A DNA stretch of 64,000 nucleotides from Batkoa obscura (taxonomy: Eukaryota > Entomophthoromycota > Entomophthoromycetes > Entomophthorales > Batkoaceae): NCBI GenBank assembly GCA_030770535.1, contig JASVEC010000002.1, positions 1,302,001 through 1,366,000 of the forward strand, read 5' to 3'. Every line of letters begins with the position of its first letter. The stretch's first letter is position 1. The notes beneath the pieces are model-generated. The model was not told the origin of the DNA. It was given only the letters and a program-made list of their open reading frames with translations, and ran no database searches. The translations under genes were made by a program, and so were the position numbers. This document shows, piece after piece, positions 56,091 to 64,000 of this stretch.

Positions 56091-58922
56091 TTATTGTTTT
56101 ACTTTAAGCTGTACTAGTTGTTCAATTAACAAATTTAGTTTACTCATCATAGGCTTAATATCATCACTTAAACCTGCTACTACTCTTGCATTATTAATAA
56201 TCTATAAAAATAAGTTATAGAAGGATGAAATTAAGATAAATAATATTTTACTTGTTCTGAAATAGCTTCGGCTAATGTAGGGTCTGATTTAATTAATTCA
56301 GCCAATCCAATAACAATTGAATGTTGTTTTGACATTTGAATAGTGATTGGTACTAAAGGCATTTCTTGTCCTGGAGCTAAACTTTGCTTTAATACTTCTC
56401 TCATATAAGCTAATAACTAATGTAAGTAAAATATTCTAATGTATTGTTTTAAGAGGAAGCTTACGATCTTTATCATATTGATGTCCAACAGCTAAGGCTG
56501 GATAACTAGTGCTTGTTTTTGCAACCTTAAAGAATAAATTAAATAAATACAAATAATCTCAATGGCTCATTTACCTCAATTTTGGATACAGCTAATTTAG
56601 CACCTAATTTCTCAATAATAAAAGTTCTTAATTCGTTAAAATCTTCTTGTTTAAGTCCTTCATCTTGTGCTGGAGTCGTATCAAATTTAGCTATCTCTTC
56701 ATTCCCTACAGTGGATTCAATATCAACCAATGGGATACCTTCATATTCTCTTGTTACATCAGCTAATACTTTGTCTACTTGATCATTTAAGAATAACACC
56801 TAAAATTAAACACTCGTTTAATAAACCGTTATTACTATCATTAATAATAACTTACTTCAATATCATTCTTTTTATAAGGTTCATAGTAGGGGTTTGATAA
56901 AGCTTCAGATTTATTACTGCAGCTATAATAAATGGATTTTTGATCTGGTTTCATTCTTTGTTTATAATCGGAGAATTGGATTAAATCGTCGGCGTGGGAT
57001 GAGTAAAATCTCAATAAAGGAATTACATCGCTCTAAAGAGAAAATGTTATTAAATTGATAGACAATAAATAAAAATACAAAGTTACTCTATACTGACTAA
57101 ATTCTTCTAAGATAACAGCTTCTTTAAAATAGCGATTAAAGCTCAAATAAAATTGATTAAATTTAGCCCCATCTCTTTTAGCTTCGTCTTTCAACCATTT
57201 AATAATTTTGGTGGATAATATACTCTTTAATTTATTAATTAAGGCACCTTTCTGTAACATTTCTCTACTCAAATTTAATGGTATATCCTCTGAGTCGACC
57301 ACACCTATAATTTACATAGCTTTAAATATTTTTATATAAAAATGATATAATCATGACTTACCTTGAACAAATCTCAACCAGTGAGGTAATAATAGATGAG
57401 TTTTATTACTAATCATAACATTTCTAGAATATAAAGTAACACCAGCCTCATTCATTTCATTATTAAATAAATTATTGTTCTTTTCTGGTATATAAAATAC
57501 ACTCTTAATACTTATTGGAGCATCTGTTTTATATGCTAAAGAATAATAAGGTTTATCCATTTTCTATACTATCATTAGTTATATTATATTGTAATATGCT
57601 AAATTGTTTTACTTTAGTAATTGATTGATAAAAGGCATCGTGCTCTTCTTGGGTAATTTGATGTGCATTCTATTATAATTAATGTATAGCTTATATATAT
57701 ATGCTACTAGCTTACCTTATTCCAAATAGGCTCCACATCATTAATGACATCCCCTTCTAATTTTATAGGAAAACTGACAAAGTTACTATACTTTTTAATA
57801 ATAGCTAGTAATTGTTACTAAAAATCAAATTAAACAATATAAATTATACTTACATTTTACTTTTTCCTTATCTAGAAATTCTTTCTCTTTTAAATGTAAA
57901 ATTATTTTAGTTCCAACTGGTAAGTCAGCCACTTCAGATATTTGGTAAGAGTTTAATCTATAGAAATATTATTAATTTATATATTATTATAACTATCTCC
58001 TTACCCATCTGATGACCAGCAGTATCCAATTGAGCCCTTCAAAGCTGAACGTGTAAATACTTCGATTTTATTACTGACCATAAAGCCTGAATAAAATCCG
58101 ACACCAAACTGACCAATGATTTTATGGTCTTTATCTCCTCCAGCTTCGTTTTTTAAGTCTTGAATAAATTTTTTAGAGCCGGAACTTGCAATAGTGCCTA
58201 AATTCTATAATTTTCATTAATTGTTATACCACTGCTATTGTTTAATATGCTTTACTTTATGTAATTCTTCAAGTGTTAATCCAATTCCTCTATCCTAGTA
58301 GTTGAATTTCAATTATATCTTATTTTATCAATTCCTTAAAATATTTACTTGAATGGTAAAAGTATTATTAGCTGAATCTAAACTAATTTCAATTTCAGGT
58401 TGAACTTGAGAGTCATCTAATTCTAAACTTTCCTTGTTAACTAATTCGTTATGCTTTAATTTTTCACTTGCGTCTGCTGCATTTGAAATAAGCTCTCTAA
58501 AGACATAATGAATATTTCTATTAATTATTTACTGATTTCTGATTTACCTTATAAAAACCTAAATAATAGTAATAAAGATAAATTGTTTTCTAACATTTTA
58601 ATAATTATTATAATTACCTCTTTATCAGAATATAAAGAGTTAGCAACAATATCTAATAATTTACTGGTCTCTGTTTTAAACTCATGCTTTTCTATATTAT
58701 TTCTAGTTTCTGTAAGCTAATTAAATTGGTTTAATTTCCATTTTTACATTCATTATTATTTACTTTAACACTTGATAGACTAAAGTTTCTTTGGGCACTA
58801 TGGGATAATAGACTAGTAAGCTACATTAGATTAGCGATTAACAATGGCTGAAGTATTGTATTATTAGTATCTATTACTCTTAATCTATTTCTTAAGGTCA
58901 ATCTTGCTGTGTTACGTAGCAT
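56091..58922 (-). CDS. TRAP1: mitochondrial Hsp90 chaperone TRAP1
   Basis: About seventeen short exons. The first (58878-58922) encodes [15 protein letters not shown], an arginine-rich presequence without acidic residues. Then come [20 protein letters not shown] and the GHKL ATPase motifs [29 protein letters not shown] and [10 protein letters not shown]. Middle-domain blocks typical of TRAP1 follow: [33 protein letters not shown] and [17 protein letters not shown]. The C-terminal dimerisation domain ends [12 protein letters not shown] with no MEEVD, as expected for the organellar form. Residues VFIR are encoded by an 11-nt micro-exon at 58548-58558. Family role: ATP-dependent folding and regulation of matrix and respiratory proteins. 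Exon edges in the 3' half are approximate. Confidence 0.93.
58548..58558 (-). other. TRAP1: 11-nt micro-exon of TRAP1
   Basis: GTTTTTATAAG flanked by TTATTTAG before and GTAAATCAG after, on the minus strand. Including it turns DKE / ELISN into DKE-VFIR-ELISN, exactly the conserved Hsp90 helix. Skipping it would drop these residues and shift the frame. The flanking introns are 59 nt (58559-58617) and 51 nt (58497-58547). Confidence 0.85.
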
Positions 58923-59498
58923 TTTAAATCTTTTCTTTGATTTTCCATTTTTTTTTGATTTTTTATCATTATCTAGAAATTATTATGGGAGCTTGTTTCA
59001 AAGTTTATATGGTGCTGATAGATTTTTTAATGATTTACTCTAAGACTGATATGTTATTAAAAGTAAAACTATATGAAGATCAAAATTATAAACCAAAATT
59101 GTATGAAAATAAATAATGTAATTCTGATCGTCTGTTTAAAGTAGCAATCTATTTATTCCAACAATGCCTAAAAGACAAATTCTTTGCACCAAAAGATCCT
59201 GGTTGAAAAATTCGAAATTTTTTTACTTTCCAACGACTACTACTAATTAGTACAAATTAGTTCAAATTTAAATGAATCGGTATTTGTTCAAAAAAAAAAT
59301 TCGAATTCCTCGGAAGTTCGCAATTTTAAATGGAAGCAAAAAAATTCAAAGGAAATTTCAATAAAGAATGAAAAGATACTAAAAAGATAAGGAAGAATAG
59401 AAGGAAAGTTGAATCAAATGAACAAGATTCAGTTTGAGTATATAAATGTAACAGAAATAAATTAAAAAGTCAAAAAATTATAACACAAAAAATCTACA
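58923..59498. promoter_or_regulatory. divergent promoter region TRAP1/OYE
   Basis: 576 bp between the two divergent start codons. A TATATAAA-like site (GTATATAAATG) lies near 59438, about 60 bp before the OYE ATG. Confidence 0.5.
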
Positions 59499-60599
59499 AT
59501 GAGCTACAACAAGCATTTACAACAATCTTTACAACTTGGCGATTTAACTTTAAACAATAGAGTGATTGTAGCATCTATGACTCGTAACCGAGGTAAAATC
59601 CCAAATCAAGATAACATCGATTACTATACTCAACGTGCCTCTTCTGGATTAATATTGAGTGAGAGTATATTAATAGAACCTCAAGGTGTAGAATGGCTTG
59701 AAGCGCCAGGGATATGGAATCAAGAACAAATTGATGGCTGGAAAAAGTTAACAGATAGTGTACATCAAGGAAATGGGAAAATATTTGCTCAATTGTGGCA
59801 TGCTGGTAGAGCAGCGAATGCATTACACAATGCTGGAGTACCTCCACCAGCTCCTTCAGCTATTAAAGCCAGTGGTGGCTCATTTCGTTTGTTGATTGAT
59901 GAGCCAGGGTATTCAGTTCCTAAAGCTATTGAGAATCCTAAATATTATATACAAATGTTTCAAAAGGCAGCTATTAACGCAAAGCAAGCTGGATTTGATG
60001 GGATTGAGTTACATGCTAGTGGTGGCTTTTTAGTTCACCAATTTTTAGAGTCACGTTCAAATCAACGTACAGATGAATATGGTGGCAATGTTGAAAATCG
60101 AGCTAAGTTTTTATTGGAAATCATTGATGAATTTGTTAAAATTTATCCACCAAGTAGAGTTGGAATTAAATTAAGTCCATGTGGTGGGTATAATGATATG
60201 GGAGAGAAAAATCAAGAAGAGGCTTATAAGTTATATAATTATGTAATAACTCAACTTGATCAACGTAATATTGGATATATTCAACTTGTACGTTATAATC
60301 CCAATTTTGACAGTAATAAATCGGGCATTAATTTAAATCTAGAATCATTTTTTCGATTAATTAAAAATGCTAAGATTTTTATTAATGGTGGTTTCTCTGC
60401 TGAAGAAGGTAATCAATTCATTGAAGATAATAAGGCAGACGCTATTGTTTATGGTCGTCCTTTTGTTGCTAATCCGGATCTCCCAAACCGCTTTTTCAAT
60501 AATTATGAATTATCACCAATCAAAGACTACTTTTCTCTTTATAATTATAGTGATGGAAAACAATATGTTGGTTACTCAGATTATGCTAATTATTCATAA
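59499..60599 (+). CDS. Old Yellow Enzyme-like flavoprotein with altered active site
   Basis: Single exon, 366 aa, the usual length of an OYE TIM barrel. FMN-site features are present: ASMTRNR (Thr28), QLWHAGR, and SNQRTDEYGG, with INGGFS and VYGRPFVANPDL near the C-terminus. In the substrate pocket the family reads H-x-x-N-G-Y; here it is H172-A-S-G175-G-F177. The first His is kept, but the second substrate-binding residue (Asn194 or His in characterised members) is Gly and the proton-donating Tyr196 is Phe. NADPH-dependent ene reduction may therefore be slow or shifted in substrate. The physiological role of OYEs is mostly unclear. The gene is divergent to TRAP1. Confidence 0.92.
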   Translation: MSYNKHLQQSLQLGDLTLNNRVIVASMTRNRGKIPNQDNIDYYTQRASSGLILSESILIEPQGVEWLEAPGIWNQEQIDGWKKLTDSVHQGNGKIFAQLWHAGRAANALHNAGVPPPAPSAIKASGGSFRLLIDEPGYSVPKAIENPKYYIQMFQKAAINAKQAGFDGIELHASGGFLVHQFLESRSNQRTDEYGGNVENRAKFLLEIIDEFVKIYPPSRVGIKLSPCGGYNDMGEKNQEEAYKLYNYVITQLDQRNIGYIQLVRYNPNFDSNKSGINLNLESFFRLIKNAKIFINGGFSAEEGNQFIEDNKADAIVYGRPFVANPDLPNRFFNNYELSPIKDYFSLYNYSDGKQYVGYSDYANYS

Positions 60600-61166
60600 T
60601 AAAATTGAATCACTTTTCGTAGCTCTTTATTTAATATTTTAATATTTTCATTATTTAGGATAAATTAAATTTTATTTTAAAACTATTATAACTATTATCT
60701 AATTCTTATTATAATTAGCTTTAAAAGCAGGTAATTGAAATAATATATTGTAATTCAATAATCAGGATATACAATCAAGCGTGTTGGGCAGAAATGGGTA
60801 AACAACCAGTTTTAATTTTATAAATCCTAATTTAAGTGGATGATTTAATTTAAAGTTAACCAATTAAAGTCTAATTCAATTGAAATCTAGTTAATAATAC
60901 AAAAAATCAGTTGCTTAGCATTAAAAGATAAAAATGTTGTTTCAAATAAGGTTAAGCATGATTTGATAATAAATGAGAAAGAACATTCAAACTGTGACTG
61001 CATTATTGAACCAGTTTCACAAAATTACGTAAAACCTATCGATTTAATTTATTTGATTGGCAGCTTGGATCAGCTGTTGATTGAATTCCCCACATGCATT
61101 CAAGGTTCAGAAAGTATAAATAGAGTCATTAAATTTTTTAAATACTTTCTACATTTCTTCTAAAAA
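60600..61166. promoter_or_regulatory. upstream region of the 61167 gene
   Basis: 567 bp. A TATAAATA box at about 61116-61123 lies ~45 bp before the next ATG. The 66-codon ORF here overlaps the promoter and is not supported. Confidence 0.5.
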
Positions 61167-61751
61167 ATGGCTAATAATGAATCTTTTAAACCTTCGAAAC
61201 CTATTTCTATCAATACTAACAAAAATCAATTAACTAACCGCTCATTTGGGAGCTGGTCCCCAATATCCGGTAGTATCCTTGGTGGTGGAAAACATCCTGT
61301 ATTTCCATCCGCATCGCCAAGTAATAGTTTACCACCATTGTCACCAGCCTCACCATCCTCATTAAATTCTCAAGTAGAAAATGTACCAAATACAGTTAAT
61401 TTGGGACGTCGAATGAGTCTTAATATTGGTGCTAGCTCCTTAGCTACACCATTTTTTCAAACAAATAAGCCAACTAAGGAAGTAAAGGCAACTAATTCGC
61501 CAGAAAAAGAAGAGAGACCATTGGTTCGTCGTACTCGAACTCTTAGTACATCAGATGCTAGAAATGATAATACAGCTGGTATTGCTGAAAAATGGGGATT
61601 CGGTATACGTGAACCTAAAGAATATTCTAAAACTTTACCAAATATGCGTAAAACTCGAGCAGATTTTTTAAGAGAAACTTCATCAACTAAAGAAAATCGT
61701 TCACGTTCACCAATGAGAGATCTTATCCTTAAAGGTCAATTCGATATGTAG
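61167..61751 (+). CDS. disordered, Ser/Pro-rich putative phosphoprotein
   Basis: 194 aa, intronless, of no recognised family. Low-complexity Ser/Pro/Asn sequence with several SP and TP sites (WSPISGS, ASPSNSLPPLSPASPSS) and two basic-Ser motifs (GRRMSLN, RRTRTLSTSD) of the kind phosphorylated by basophilic kinases and bound by 14-3-3. The ordered-looking C-terminal blocks GIAEKWGFGIREP, KTRADFLRE and SPMRDLILKGQFDM are the parts most likely conserved among fungi. No signal peptide or membrane segment, so probably cytosolic or nuclear. Role unknown. Confidence 0.7.
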   Translation: MANNESFKPSKPISINTNKNQLTNRSFGSWSPISGSILGGGKHPVFPSASPSNSLPPLSPASPSSLNSQVENVPNTVNLGRRMSLNIGASSLATPFFQTNKPTKEVKATNSPEKEERPLVRRTRTLSTSDARNDNTAGIAEKWGFGIREPKEYSKTLPNMRKTRADFLRETSSTKENRSRSPMRDLILKGQFDM

Positions 61752-62655
61752 ATATCATTTTTATTTATAACCCTTATCGTTTTTTATTGTGTATAACTAT
61801 TATTTTTTATGCTTTTATAAATAAACTAACTTAGTTTTTTTTACACTTGAATTAGAATTAACCTTTTAAAGTAAACTGTTTATTCTTTTTTAAGATTTTA
61901 AAGATGTTTCAAAATACATTCACATTCACACGCTTAATAATGATTTGATAAGATAAAAAGTTGTTAAATTTGAATCGGCATTAAAAGCTTTAAAGTTTAA
62001 TTAAAAGATATTATTTTTTTCATGAAATGTACTGAGGTAGTTTGACTGAATTTGTTATGTAAAAATAATGAAAAAGGACACACTCTATCCATAATAAGAA
62101 ATAAAATCATTAACTAAATTTTAACTTAGTGAAGATAAAAAGTTATTCATAAAGGCTGACGTTTCTTGTTTGAAATTTAAATAGAGAAATTCGATGATTT
62201 TATGCTTAAAGTAAATAAATATCTGAAAAAAATCAGTTTATTTTGACATTATAAAATCAATATTATAATATTGAGTAATTAGCTATGAGTTAAATATAAG
62301 AACTGTTAAAGCTTATTTGATGAATTGATTTCAAATTGAGATTCTTTTTAATTTTTACAATCAGCATTTATATCTAAGTTTTAACAAAATTCGATTCAAT
62401 AAAAATAAGTTTAAGTTTCAAAATTTATTTTATAAAATGTTTTTGACAAAAACATTAAATTACAATAAATGTATTTAAATACTTGATATATTTTATTCAA
62501 TGAAATAATGATTTTAATCTATCGTCATAATTACTTAATAATTTGATTTTTTATTAATAGTTTTATTATTAAATTTAATAAACCTATTTCACTTAACTAT
62601 AGAAATTGTATTTCTAATTAAAAGATTTTTATTAATTCTGTATTAATCAATAAAA

Positions 62656-62762
62656 ATATGGGGATGCATTTTTGTATTTAAGAATTTTACTAATAATTTT
62701 TCCACTCAAATAGCGCTTAAAAGATGGAAAAAGTAACGAAGCCAAAAAAAACATTCCCATAT
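62656..62762 (-). repeat. foldback MITE copy 16
   Basis: Close to consensus: ATATGGGGATGC, AAGAATTTTACTAATAATTT, CTCAAATAGCGCTTAAAAGA, ending CATTCCCATAT. Confidence 0.92.
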
Positions 62763-62776
62763 TAAGTTTATTAATG

Positions 62777-62868
62777 ACTAAAAATAGAGATGTTTTAAGA
62801 ATTTTGCTAACAATTTTCACTCAAATAACGCTTACAAGATGAAAAAAGTAATGAAGCGAAAAAAACTG
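62777..62868 (-). repeat. foldback MITE copy 17 (ends lost)
   Basis: Interior only (AGAATTTTGCTAACAATTTT, CTCAAATAACGCTTACAAGA, AATGAAGC). The terminal repeats are not recognisable, and it lies 14 bp after copy 16. Confidence 0.75.
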
Positions 62869-63507
62869 AATTCAAAGAGCAAACTAGTATTTTTAATAAA
62901 GCTTACAAGGTATTGGACAGTTGGAATAAGCAGTTTCATTTATTTGCTATCTAGAATCAGTAGCATACTAAAATATCAAATACGTCATTAATAATATATA
63001 ATTGAAATTTATTTTTGTTTTTTAGATTATTTATTTTTATAGTATTAATATTAGTCTTATATTTTAAACAGTAGTATTGAAACTATTAATAAAATATTAA
63101 TTTATCTGTTTTTTTAAAGACATTATTTCAATAAACTATAAACTTATAAATTATTTAATAGTTACAAAGTTTTGTATAAATATCTTTTATTAATATTAGA
63201 GGATACTCGATTATTATTTTATTCAGCTAATTACCTACTTTTTTTATACTTTATCTATTTTATTTTGATATTATGATATTTAAAACAAGGGCATTAATAA
63301 GATTTATTATTAAAATATTAATTAAAATGTATAATATAAATAGCTTAAATTTTATAAAATAATGGCATATTACAAATCAAACTAGATAAAAGTTTCTTTA
63401 TTAAATTTATTATTACTTCTTTAATTAGTTTTACTATATTGATCTTAGGTTAAAAATTAAATTACTTTTATTTAGATTATAATAAAAACAAATAAAAAAT
63501 ACCTCAG

Positions 63508-63612
63508 TAATTGGGGATATATTTTTGTGCTTAAGAATTCTACTAACAAATTTTCCGCTTAAATAATACAAAAAGTGGAAAAATAATGAAGTCAAAAAAA
63601 ACACTCCCAATT
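63508..63612 (-). repeat. foldback MITE copy 18
   Basis: AATTGGGGATAT to CACTCCCAATT. Both outermost bases differ from ATAT in a matched way, so the flanking dinucleotide may be target-derived. Confidence 0.85.
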
Positions 63613-63840
63613 TATAACAAATATTTTTAAACAAATCATATTACTTTTTTTATACTTTATGAACTAAAATTAAGTTTTGTTATAACTTATCAAAATAGAG
63701 AGTTATTGGTCTATAATTGGATTTTAGATTAAATTATTATAAAAATAAAAATAAATACTTTTAGAAAAATTAGTAGTAAATTAATAAAATAAATAAATAT
63801 TTCTTAAATAGTTTAATTTTAACCCAAATATTGAAGAATG

Positions 63841-63945
63841 ATATGAGGGTATTTTTTTTACTTCACTTTTTTCATGTTTTAAGCGCTATTTGAGCAGAAA
63901 AATTGTTAGTAAAATTCTTAAACATAAAAACACATCCTCATATAG
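63841..63945 (+). repeat. foldback MITE copy 19
   Basis: ATATGAGGGTAT, TACTTCACTTTTTTCA, AAGCGCTATTTGAGCAGAAA, ending ACATCCTCATAT. Confidence 0.9.
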
Positions 63946-64000
63946 GTAATTTATTTCAATATGAAATGAAGTCGTTAAATCGATTATCTTTAATTATTAT

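Larger units (their letters stand above)
61752..64000. other. gene-poor distal region with MITEs
   Basis: 2.2 kb with four foldback elements (62656, 62777, 63508, 63841). No supportable gene; the ORF at 63434-63634 crosses an element. Confidence 0.6.

Noticed and set aside
60963-61163. 66-codon ORF before the 61167 gene
   Set aside because: It overlaps the TATA box and leader of that gene and shows no motif.

Overview
This is a chromosomal segment of a strongly AT-rich fungus with short spliceosomal introns (mostly 47-80 nt, GTAAGT-like donors, TAG or CAG acceptors). A complete FKS-type 1,3-beta-glucan synthase, MPP10, GLE1 and an OYE-type flavoenzyme mark it as fungal. A mitochondrial Hsp90 (TRAP1), absent from budding yeast, and a kelch-plus-membrane-segment protein suggest an early-diverging lineage rather than a yeast. 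I cannot place it more exactly from sequence alone.

Layout. 0-8 kb: GET3 (-), MPP10 (+), then a divergent SPX-like gene in a sparse region. 10.6-16.3 kb: four genes for secreted surface proteins, namely two small-cysteine, GPI-anchor-type proteins and a twin pair of Gly/Ala/Ser/Asn-rich proteins whose genes are identical over about 808 bp. 17.7-31.9 kb: an array of nine intact genes plus one decayed copy for secreted ten-cysteine, defensin-like peptides. The left half is on the minus strand and the right half on the plus strand, and the halves meet at a ~676-bp-arm palindrome. 33-40.5 kb: a GLE1 gene whose conserved domain is present twice in one reading frame with matching intron positions, a kelch membrane protein, and a Ras GTPase. 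43.7-45.4 kb: a GH18 protein with an altered catalytic motif and a helical hypothetical protein. 47.6-61.8 kb: FKS1, a DBP6/DDX51 helicase, TRAP1 (with an 11-nt micro-exon), an OYE-like protein and a disordered phosphoprotein candidate.

Scattered through the gene-poor parts are at least nineteen copies of a ~105-bp foldback element with ATATGGGGATGT-type termini. They are concentrated around the peptide array and at both distal gene-poor regions, and none was seen between about 42.2 and 62.6 kb.

The window therefore mixes conserved housekeeping genes (tail-anchored protein insertion, rRNA processing, mRNA export, cell-wall synthesis) with a fast-moving accessory zone of secreted proteins, duplications and small mobile elements. 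The best candidate for an undescribed system is the peptide array: same-signal, ten-cysteine peptides, each with its own TATA-type promoter and conserved 5'-leader intron, maintained nearly identical while their surroundings have diverged.
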